Of a stretch of DNA of 6,851 nucleotides, positions 1 through 5,941 are shown one piece after another. Every line of letters starts with the position of its first letter. Position 1 is the stretch's first letter. This DNA is from Chloroflexota bacterium (GTDB lineage Bacteria; Chloroflexota; Anaerolineae; Ardenticatenales; Ardenticatenaceae), in contig DOUV01000219.1 in assembly GCA_003520455.1 (NCBI GenBank), positions 1-6,851 on the forward strand, given 5' to 3'. The notes beneath the pieces were generated by a model that did not search any database, was not told the DNA's origin, and saw only the letters and a program-made list of their open reading frames with translations. The position numbers and the translations under genes were made by a program.

Positions 1-1158
1 CGGCGTGTCGCTGGTCGCCAGGCCCCGCAGTGCCGGTGGCAGTGGGAGGTGCGCTTTGAAGGGCGGCGTCGCCAGCAGCGCCAGGAGCGCGAACGCACTG
101 ATGAGGGCGGCGTTGACGGCCACCACGCTTCCTTTGGGCGTACCCAATTGGGGCGGGCCGGTCCCGCTCTTCCGTGCGGCCGCCAGCGCGAGCGCAAGGA
201 GAGGTGGGAGGAGCAGAAAGAACCAGATGACGTAGCGTATCCCGCGGCTGGCCAGGAAGGCGAAGGCCCCGAACCAAAGCCAATCGCTGATTCGGAAAGC
301 TCGCCGTTGCCAGACAAAGAGCCCGGCGGACGCGGCCAGCGCCGTGAAGAAGAGGCGCCCCTCAAGCGTCGCCAATGTCGGCGGGCGCCACTCGACGATG
401 AACGTTTGACTGGGAGCGTCGGTGAGGAGGGTCCAAACATACCCGACGATCCCAAGCCCGCGCGGGTTGAAAGCCACCGCCACTGTTGCCAGCCCGGTCC
501 AGAGGGCGAGGCGGCGCAGTGGGGGTGTCAGACGCTGCTGCTGGAGGAGCTCGCCCAGCCAGAGAAGGCCAGGCAACCCAAGACCGAGAACGAAGGCGCC
601 GTGGAGGTTGGCCCACAGCGCCAGCAGGAGGGGTAAGGGCCAGAGCGGTGGTGGCGTGGCGATCGGTCTCGGGCCGGTGACGGCGCCTCGCCAGCGCCAG
701 AGCAGTGCCAACTCCACGGCGAAGAGCGGCAGCGACAGGAGTTGGGGGCGAACGGCCCAATTGGTCACGGTTCCCGCCACGCCAGCGCCGGTCACAGCGG
801 CTGCCAGCCGGAGGGTGCCTCGACTGGCCTCGGCGCTCAACGATAGCAGCACACCGCAGATGAACAGAAGCACGCCGACGCGCAGCCAGATCGCCCCGGC
901 CGGTCCGCCGGCGGCCAGTGCGGCGTAGAGGATTATCTCGCTCAGCCAGCTCTGGTAGTGGTACGGCCGTCCGGTGGCGGTGTAGGAGAAGTGGTCGGTC
1001 GCCGGGATCGCACCGGTCGTGACAATCTCGCGGCCGACGGCGGCGTGCCACCAGAAGTCCCACGGTGCGAGGGGCAACAGGCCGGCGGTCGCCACGACAG
1101 TCGCCAACAGCAAGGCGACCCAGACGTGCTCGATGGTCGGCGAGAGGCGATGACTCAC
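1..1158 (-). CDS. GT-C-like polytopic membrane protein, GTG start, 3' end cut by window edge
   Basis: This frame stays open for 386 codons from a GTG at 1158 to the window edge. It has no in-frame ATG, so an ATG-only ORF search misses it. The start overlaps the preceding gene's TGA in a GTGA (1158-1155), which suggests translational coupling; no strong ribosome site is visible. Visible motifs: a first membrane segment at about 12-31, then WDFWWH (33-38) with an acidic residue where GT-C enzymes carry their catalytic Asp, IPATDHFSYT (51-60), QSWLSE (69-74), RPQLLS (137-142), WANLHG (182-187), FNPRG (230-234), EW (256-257) and GIRYV (306-310), with hydrophobic segments between them. This pattern is typical of uncharacterised bacterial membrane proteins resembling GT39/GT-C glycosyltransferases. 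Likely role: sugar transfer from a polyprenyl-phosphate donor at the outer face of the membrane (inference). A non-transferase membrane role is possible. I am confident it is a gene, less so of its function. Confidence 0.85.
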   Translation of the reverse strand, partial: MSHRLSPTIEHVWVALLLATVVATAGLLPLAPWDFWWHAAVGREIVTTGAIPATDHFSYTATGRPYHYQSWLSEIILYAALAAGGPAGAIWLRVGVLLFICGVLLSLSAEASRGTLRLAAAVTGAGVAGTVTNWAVRPQLLSLPLFAVELALLWRWRGAVTGPRPIATPPPLWPLPLLLALWANLHGAFVLGLGLPGLLWLGELLQQQRLTPPLRRLALWTGLATVAVAFNPRGLGIVGYVWTLLTDAPSQTFIVEWRPPTLATLEGRLFFTALAASAGLFVWQRRAFRISDWLWFGAFAFLASRGIRYVIWFFLLLPPLLALALAAARKSGTGPPQLGTPKGSVVAVNAALISAFALLALLATPPFKAHLPLPPALRGLATSDTP

Positions 1159-3182
1159 GGTGTGCTCAACTCGTAGATCGCGTAACTCCCATCCGGCGCG
1201 TGCCAGACTTCGGAGGTGTACCCGGTGAGGAAGCGAGTCAGCGCTTCTCTGAGGGCCGATGAGAGCGCCGGTTGGGATTGGTTCTCGAGAAAATCGACAC
1301 CGGCCCAGAAGACGAGGACGTGGGTAACACCTTCCCCATGGAGGGTTCGCACGAGGGTGGCGATATCGCCGTGGGAGAGCCAGAGACGGTGGTCAAACTC
1401 ATCGAGGATGATATCAGGGTCGGACGGCCGCCGCAGGTAGTAGGAGCGCGGCTCCCAGAGGAGTAGGACCCGGCTGGTGCTGGGAAGGTGGTTCACCTGC
1501 TCGGTCGCCGACCACAACGAACCAAGGTGGCCGGCCAGGTATTGCTCGGGTTGGTCGATGCCCAGAATCGCGGTTGCCGGGGCCGCGCTCGCCGTCTCGA
1601 GGGTCGCATCGATGGCGGTAAGCGTGAGAGCGACGCCGACGAGGAGGTTGAGCAAGCCTGCCGGCTGGAAGTGAGGCGTGGCGAGTGGGACCAGGGTCTC
1701 CCAGGCCCAGGCAATGACCGGACTCAGGAGGAGGAAGACGGGCAGAAGGAAACGACTCTGAGAGGTGGCAGCACTGTTGATCACGCCAACAATCCACGGG
1801 AGGGTGTGGATGGCGGCAACCGTAAGAAGCGCGCCGAGAACATCCCGCTCCGCTGCCTGGCCGTACTTTCGAGCGAGGAACCAGAATGCAAGTGGGAGGA
1901 GGGCCAGGAAGAGCGGGCCGCTGCGACCATCGTAGACCGCGATCCCATCGAGGCCGAGCGTGAGAGACCAGGGGAGTAAGACCAGCCTGCCCGGATCGAG
2001 GCCGATTCCAGTCCCCGCCGCAGCGAAAGCGGCCGTGCGGTGGGCATCCCAGCCACGCCCGAGCGAGCCGAAAGGATAGAAGGGGTCACCGGTCAACCAG
2101 AGATTGCGGAGCGGCCAGGGCAGCCAAACCAGCCCCGCCGTGATCGCAAACAAACCGAGCTGGCGCCCTCTCACTGCCGACTGGCGGTGCCAGCGGACCA
2201 GCAGCAACAACAGGCTGAGTGGGACGATGAACGCCTGATACTTCATCCCGAGTGCCAGCCCGGCCAGCGCCCCGCCCACCCCCAGCCACGCGCCTGGCTG
2301 CTGCACGCCGACGAGCACCACAAGCAGCGCGCCGAACGTGAGCGCCACCAGCGCGACATCAGTGTAGGCCCAACTGGCGAGTTGGGCCAACATGGGGACG
2401 GAGGCAGCTACAGCCACTGCCCGCCAGGGGGGTACGCAGGGGAGGAGCCGCCGAGTCAGATCGGCCACCAGCCACAGAGCCAACGGGTAGAAGACCCAGT
2501 GGAGCACTCTCGCGGCGCTATCACCCCGCAGGAGCATGGCCGGCAAGAAGAGCGTTTCCAGCACATGGGGGTAGTAAAATGGTCCCTCCGCGCCGATCCA
2601 GCCGATGCGGCCCAGGGCGATCCAACGCTGGGGGGCTGTCAGGTGGTAGGAGAGGCCATCCCAATCTGTTGCCGGCACCAGCACGCGGGCCAGGCTCAGG
2701 GCGAGCATCAGGAAGAGGTAAAGCCGGAGGGGCCACGGGAGGGGAGGGAGCGCGGGTCGAGCGTGCCACCACTGTCGCAAGGGGCCTGTGGCGGTGGCGA
2801 GCAGCAGAAGGGATATTGTCAGCGCGACAAGCGGCTGCAAGAATCCCAGCAGGCCGAGCGCCAGCCAGAGCAGGCTGACCGCGCCGAGGCCGAGCAGCGT
2901 GCCAAGGCCCAACCGCTCGGCGGGAGTAACCGTCGGAAGGTGAAGGCGATTCAGGAGCCGTAACCCGACCCCAGCGGCACCCGCAATGAGTGCCCCTGCT
3001 ACCGCAATATCGCCGGACCGCTGGACCAGTCGCAGCGCTACCGCAGGGCCAAAGGGTTTCTGGACGACGTAGAGCGCTGTGAAGACAACCGCCGCCCAGA
3101 CAAACGTGATGGCGACGGCGAGCCGATCGAGTGAGCGCGAGGGTGTTTTGGTTCGGTCCTCGGTTCTCAAGATTGCAGTCAC
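1155..3182 (-). CDS. GT39/ArnT-like polytopic glycosyltransferase (GT-C fold)
   Basis: The protein is about 675 residues with roughly 11-13 membrane segments. After three or four N-terminal helices comes TDWDGLSYHL (residues 172-181 from the GTG). Its Asp pair after a membrane helix resembles the catalytic first loop of GT39/PMT/ArnT-type enzymes. Further family-like features are AYTD (272-275), LGMKY (311-315), GDPFYPF (365-371) and SRFLLP (476-481). Residues from about 525 form a largely soluble C-terminal region, probably extracytoplasmic. I prefer the GTG at 3182: it overlaps the upstream stop as GTGA and follows AAGAAGG by four bases. An ATG at 3197 (680 residues) is the alternative, but it precedes that ribosome site and has no good one of its own. 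Family knowledge suggests transfer of a sugar from a polyprenyl-phosphate donor to a lipid, glycan or protein. The substrate is unknown. Confidence 0.9.
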   Translation of the reverse strand: MTAILRTEDRTKTPSRSLDRLAVAITFVWAAVVFTALYVVQKPFGPAVALRLVQRSGDIAVAGALIAGAAGVGLRLLNRLHLPTVTPAERLGLGTLLGLGAVSLLWLALGLLGFLQPLVALTISLLLLATATGPLRQWWHARPALPPLPWPLRLYLFLMLALSLARVLVPATDWDGLSYHLTAPQRWIALGRIGWIGAEGPFYYPHVLETLFLPAMLLRGDSAARVLHWVFYPLALWLVADLTRRLLPCVPPWRAVAVAASVPMLAQLASWAYTDVALVALTFGALLVVLVGVQQPGAWLGVGGALAGLALGMKYQAFIVPLSLLLLLVRWHRQSAVRGRQLGLFAITAGLVWLPWPLRNLWLTGDPFYPFGSLGRGWDAHRTAAFAAAGTGIGLDPGRLVLLPWSLTLGLDGIAVYDGRSGPLFLALLPLAFWFLARKYGQAAERDVLGALLTVAAIHTLPWIVGVINSAATSQSRFLLPVFLLLSPVIAWAWETLVPLATPHFQPAGLLNLLVGVALTLTAIDATLETASAAPATAILGIDQPEQYLAGHLGSLWSATEQVNHLPSTSRVLLLWEPRSYYLRRPSDPDIILDEFDHRLWLSHGDIATLVRTLHGEGVTHVLVFWAGVDFLENQSQPALSSALREALTRFLTGYTSEVWHAPDGSYAIYELSTP

Positions 3183-4474
3183 GTGACCTTCTTGCATCTG
3201 ATTCGATCAAACCGCTGGTTCGAAGTCGCTCTGGCTTCACAGTGGGAGTGCTTCAGGGAAACGGTTTTGAGCCTACGCACTTCGTAGAGGCAGAGGGCGA
3301 TCGAGAGCAGCAAGAGCGGTTGGACTACCGGCATGATCGCTTCTTTGGGCAGAACGCCGGAGACAAACGCTGCAACAAAGAAGACTGATCCGAGAATTGG
3401 AAACAATCTCATGAACGTCTCCGATGCCTGGCGAGAGCCCCCGTGGGCCACTAACAGGGCGGCTGGTAATAGCAGAAGCGTTAAATCATGATTGTAAGCA
3501 TGCGGTGTCGCGAGGAGAGCGCATAACACAGCGAGCGACCATTGAACTCGAAAGAGTGGAGGCTTGAGCTGCCATTTGCCCGTGAACGCAACGAGACACA
3601 GTAGAATCGTGAGAGCACTTGCGATAGAGCTCATTGTATTGACAAGCGTCATTGAGTCACTGCGCAAGAAAAAGTAGAAGACCCCTCTCCAAGATTGCAT
3701 GCTCTCAAGAAAAATACCATTCTCTTCGTTCCAGCTTAAGATCCTACCGGAAAGAGTTACATAATCGTTCACGCCAGTGTAGCCAAGTGGGAGAAAAGAA
3801 ACGCCGACGAGAATAACCGCCACAAGGCTGAACGCAGTGACGAGTTTCCACCGTCTCTTATACAATGGAAGAAGGACAAACAGGAGTGCTAATTGGGGCT
3901 TGAAAAGCTCGAGGGCGAGTATGCGACCGGCCAGACTTTCCCGTCTCCTCAAGAGAAAGTAGGTGGTGCTGGTCAGAATGAACAGAGATAAGATGCTGTT
4001 CTGTCCAAGAAGAATGCCTTTGAAAGTTGGGAAGAAAGCGAATCCCCCCAAGATCCATGCAATGTAATGAAGGTGCGTGCCCTGGTGTAAGTGGTTGAGC
4101 AGGCGGGCAGTCACGAGAAAAATAACGCCATTGATGAGAAAGAACATCCAGAAGGCAATATCATACGAGAATGATGTGAGAGGGATAAAGAAGTAGGCCA
4201 GAAATGGTGTATTGAAGTAGCCGAGAACATTCCCCCCTGTGGTAAAAGGATAGAAGATCGGCTGTTGGAGAACGCTTTGGGCCTGAAGATCGTACAGAGC
4301 CGCGGGCTTCGTAAGCACCAATTGAGCCGCAGTGTAAAACGAGACAAAATCCATCGTCCGCGGGAACAAGTCCCTGGCAAGCATGAGTGGAACAAACCAG
4401 AGACTGTACGCCAACAGGAAGCCGGCGCTGATGGCGATAACGAATTCTGGTGTGAGCTTCCACTGGCGTTGCAT
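3179..4474 (-). CDS. GT87-type (DUF2029) polytopic glycosyltransferase, AT-rich gene
   Basis: The protein is 431 residues with about 10-12 membrane segments. GT87/DUF2029-like features in order: MDFVSFYTAA (41-50), with the Asp expected in the first outer loop; LGQNSILSL (157-164); FKPQLALL (191-198); SWRG (261-264); and PHAYNHDLTLLLLP (324-337). GT87 enzymes such as the mycobacterial mannosyltransferases use polyprenyl-phosphate sugars at the outer membrane face; the sugar here is unknown. The ATG at 4474 is chosen because GAGG sits eight bases upstream and hydrophobic sequence begins soon after. An upstream ATG at 4555 would add 27 non-family residues overlapping the previous gene. The last 30 or so residues are hydrophilic and basic. 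Base composition is unlike the neighbours: sample stretches are about 42-45% GC against about 68% in the adjacent GT87 gene, with more A/T-ending codons, which suggests separate acquisition. Confidence 0.9.
   Translation of the reverse strand: MQRQWKLTPEFVIAISAGFLLAYSLWFVPLMLARDLFPRTMDFVSFYTAAQLVLTKPAALYDLQAQSVLQQPIFYPFTTGGNVLGYFNTPFLAYFFIPLTSFSYDIAFWMFFLINGVIFLVTARLLNHLHQGTHLHYIAWILGGFAFFPTFKGILLGQNSILSLFILTSTTYFLLRRRESLAGRILALELFKPQLALLFVLLPLYKRRWKLVTAFSLVAVILVGVSFLPLGYTGVNDYVTLSGRILSWNEENGIFLESMQSWRGVFYFFLRSDSMTLVNTMSSIASALTILLCLVAFTGKWQLKPPLFRVQWSLAVLCALLATPHAYNHDLTLLLLPAALLVAHGGSRQASETFMRLFPILGSVFFVAAFVSGVLPKEAIMPVVQPLLLLSIALCLYEVRRLKTVSLKHSHCEARATSNQRFDRIRCKKVT
3187..3193 (-). promoter_or_regulatory. 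Ribosome binding site for the GTG start at 3182
   Basis: The minus strand reads AAGAAGG, then TCAC, then GTG. Over ten bases (AAGAAGGTCA) it matches the ideal AAGGAGGTGA at eight positions. It lies inside the end of the upstream gene and downstream of the alternative ATG at 3197, so it supports the GTG. The four-base spacing is slightly short. Confidence 0.5.
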
Positions 4475-4482
4475 TGTTCGAG

Positions 4483-4487
4483 CCTCG
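4483..4487 (-). promoter_or_regulatory. Ribosome binding site for the GT87 start at 4474
   Basis: The minus strand reads CGAGG, eight bases before the ATG at 4474, a good Shine-Dalgarno match and spacing. It falls in the 31-base gap after the upstream stop and decides against the longer in-frame start at 4555. Confidence 0.55.
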
Positions 4488-4500
4488 CTTGCAAGCTTGC
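4487..4500. repeat. Overlapping short palindromes in an intergenic gap
   Basis: The 14 bases GCTTGCAAGCTTGC contain two perfect ten-base palindromes, GCTTGCAAGC at 4487-4496 and GCAAGCTTGC at 4491-4500, between the two GT87 genes. They are visible directly. The stem would be short and loopless and no T-run follows, so this is not a terminator. It may be chance, a small operator-like site or a mark of the junction with the AT-rich gene. Confidence 0.3.
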
Positions 4501-4505
4501 CTTCC

Positions 4506-5708
4506 TTACCCAAGTGACGAGCTGGGCATGCGCCGATCCGATAGCCAGAGCGCAAGGACGATCAATGGCAGTGGAAGGCGAACGATCAGTTGTTCCTGGT
4601 CACCCTGAACCGTCGTGAAGAAGAGCAGCCAGAGGCCAGCCCACACCAGCCCTGCAACCACCATGGCAACAGGCCGCGGGCGGCGGCGGAGCAGGAAGAG
4701 CAACGGTAGTAGCAGGAGCACCTGGTCGGTTGTGGCCGCTCGGGGAGCAATCCAGGCGCTGACCGTGAGGAGCGCGTTACCGACCTGCGGCCATGCGGGG
4801 GCAAGGCGCTGCCGCCAGAGAGCGTCGAACAGGACAGCCAAAAGTGCAACCACGCCGAGTGCCTCCACGGCGGCCGCTGCTGAACCGAACGGTCGCACGA
4901 GCAGCGCGAGGGGACTCGGTGAATCGCTGGCTGCGCCGAGGCTGGTGTACCGTTGGTACTCGACGAGTCGTTGGAAGAAGGCCAGCGGCCAGCCCGGCAT
5001 GAGTGCCAGCGACAGCGCCAGGAGCCCCACGAAGGTCGCGCCGAAGCCCCAGAGCACCTGCCGCCGCCCGCTGGTCCAGGCGAGAACCAGAAGCGCAGGG
5101 ACTGCCAGGAAGCTGAGCTGGGGCTTGACCGTCACGAGGGCCAAGGCCGCGCCGGCCGTCCCGTCACGGCCTCGGGCCAATGCCCAGAGCGCAACGACCG
5201 CCGCCGCGAAGACCAGCAAGGCGATCTGCCCCAAGAGGAAGGCACGCGCAGCCGGGTAGAGCGTGAGTCCCCACAGCAGGAGGGTGGCGGTGCCCACGGC
5301 GGTTCCTCGGCCGGCTACCCTTGCCGGATGCAGGGTCCGATACCAAAGGAGGAGACCGGCGGCGAGGAGTGTCTGAATAGTCGCCTGCCAGAGCGGTTGG
5401 GCCCACTCGTATGGGAGCAGTGTGTAGGGAGCGAGCAGCGGTGCCAGGATCAGCGGGTAGGCAAAATCAAACTGGTGCTCGTCGGGTTGGCGGGTATGGC
5501 CAAAAAGAGCGCGCTGAATATCTGCAGTGACATCGGGGCCATAGGGATTGCGCCCCTCCGTCAGAAGCAGCTGTACAGCCCGCCAGGGGATGAAGAAATC
5601 ATTGGCGCCGCGGTAGTAGCTGGTGAAGGTCAGGCGTAGGAGTCCCCCGTAGCCAAGGACAGCGACCAATGCGAGAACGAAAAAGAGTAGCGTGGGGAGT
5701 GGCGTCAT
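4506..5708 (-). CDS. GT87-type (DUF2029) polytopic glycosyltransferase, GC-rich gene
   Basis: The protein is 400 residues with about 10-11 membrane segments, starting with a hydrophobic helix at about 5-25. GT87/DUF2029-like features: ANDFFIPW (35-42), with the Asp at 37 in the first outer loop; GRNPYG (52-57); LLGQIALLVF (158-167); TVKPQLSFL (193-201); and a late TTDQVLLLLP (326-335), matching the family's C-terminal Asp-plus-leucine element. Family knowledge points to sugar transfer from a polyprenyl-phosphate donor on the outer face of the cytoplasmic membrane; donor and acceptor are unknown. The frame stays open far upstream, to an ATG at 6425, but that part runs out of frame across the DUF362 gene and is arginine/proline-rich low-complexity sequence. 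I start it at 5708, just before the hydrophobic N-terminus; an ATG at 5735 would add nine residues. Neither start has a strong ribosome site. The 5708 ATG overlaps the stop of a doubtful small ORF (ATGA). Confidence 0.9.
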   Translation of the reverse strand: MTPLPTLLFFVLALVAVLGYGGLLRLTFTSYYRGANDFFIPWRAVQLLLTEGRNPYGPDVTADIQRALFGHTRQPDEHQFDFAYPLILAPLLAPYTLLPYEWAQPLWQATIQTLLAAGLLLWYRTLHPARVAGRGTAVGTATLLLWGLTLYPAARAFLLGQIALLVFAAAVVALWALARGRDGTAGAALALVTVKPQLSFLAVPALLVLAWTSGRRQVLWGFGATFVGLLALSLALMPGWPLAFFQRLVEYQRYTSLGAASDSPSPLALLVRPFGSAAAAVEALGVVALLAVLFDALWRQRLAPAWPQVGNALLTVSAWIAPRAATTDQVLLLLPLLFLLRRRPRPVAMVVAGLVWAGLWLLFFTTVQGDQEQLIVRLPLPLIVLALWLSDRRMPSSSLG

Positions 5709-5869
5709 CGTCTCGCGTGTCGATCTCGGATGCATTGATATACTCGTCGAAGGTAGTTTACAAGGCCGGCAGCGTGAATATGATCGGAGGAGCCGACGGC
5801 AGCGCGGGTGAAGGCAAGAGCGGGAATCAGCCACAGTTGCGGAACGGGCACTCCCAGGCTGAACTTCAT
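5705..5869 (-). CDS. Doubtful small ORF (54 aa) between DUF362 and GT87 genes; possible remnant
   Basis: Reading from an ATG at 5869 gives 54 residues starting MKFSLGVPVPQ, then a fairly hydrophobic stretch (LWLIPALAF) and a basic tail ending RDRHARR. Its TGA overlaps the GT87 start as ATGA, an arrangement normal between coupled genes. The frame is that of the DUF362 gene and is open right back to the DUF362 stop, 78 codons in all, with no ATG, GTG or TTG before 5869. No good ribosome site precedes 5869. I recognise no family. Options are a real small protein, a decayed gene end, a DUF362 C-terminal extension interrupted by a stop, or chance: other frames are also open here, and GC-rich DNA has few stops. 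Confidence 0.25.
   Translation of the reverse strand: MKFSLGVPVPQLWLIPALAFTRAAVGSSDHIHAAGLVNYLRRVYQCIRDRHARR
5737..5763 (-). promoter_or_regulatory. Weak sigma-70-like promoter candidate upstream of the GT87 gene
   Basis: This is an AT-richer pocket in a GC-rich gap. The minus strand has TTGTAA (5763-5758) and TATATC (5742-5737), four of six matches each to -35 and -10 consensus, separated by 15 bases, shorter than the usual 17. Transcription would start shortly before the ATG at 5708. It is the only plausible place I see for an internal promoter of the glycosyltransferase unit, but the match is poor. Confidence 0.15.
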
Positions 5870-5941
5870 GAGAAGTCCCAGAGGAAGATACGTGCGCCCG
5901 GGAAACAGAGCAGGCCGCTCCAGGGGCAGATTCCAGGCGTC

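Noticed and set aside
49..636. 195-codon plus-strand ORF near the left edge
   Set aside because: Highly charged Glu/Arg/Gln-rich sequence exactly antisense, codon for codon, to the GT-C-like gene.
362..1063. 233-codon minus-strand ORF
   Set aside because: Arginine/proline-rich shadow of the motif-bearing GTG-started frame over the same bases; no hydrophobic pattern or recognisable domain.
2040..2963. 307-codon plus-strand ORF antisense to the GT39-like gene
   Set aside because: Composition is Gln/Glu/Arg/Pro-rich, as expected for the reverse complement of a leucine-rich GC-rich gene; no motif or ribosome site seen.
4475..4555. ATG at 4555 as start of the AT-rich GT87 gene
   Set aside because: The 27 extra residues overlap the previous gene's end and are non-family; the ATG at 4474 has a well-placed ribosome site.
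5709..5941. Possible terminator after the DUF362 stop
   Set aside because: No stem-loop followed by a T-run could be found on the minus strand.
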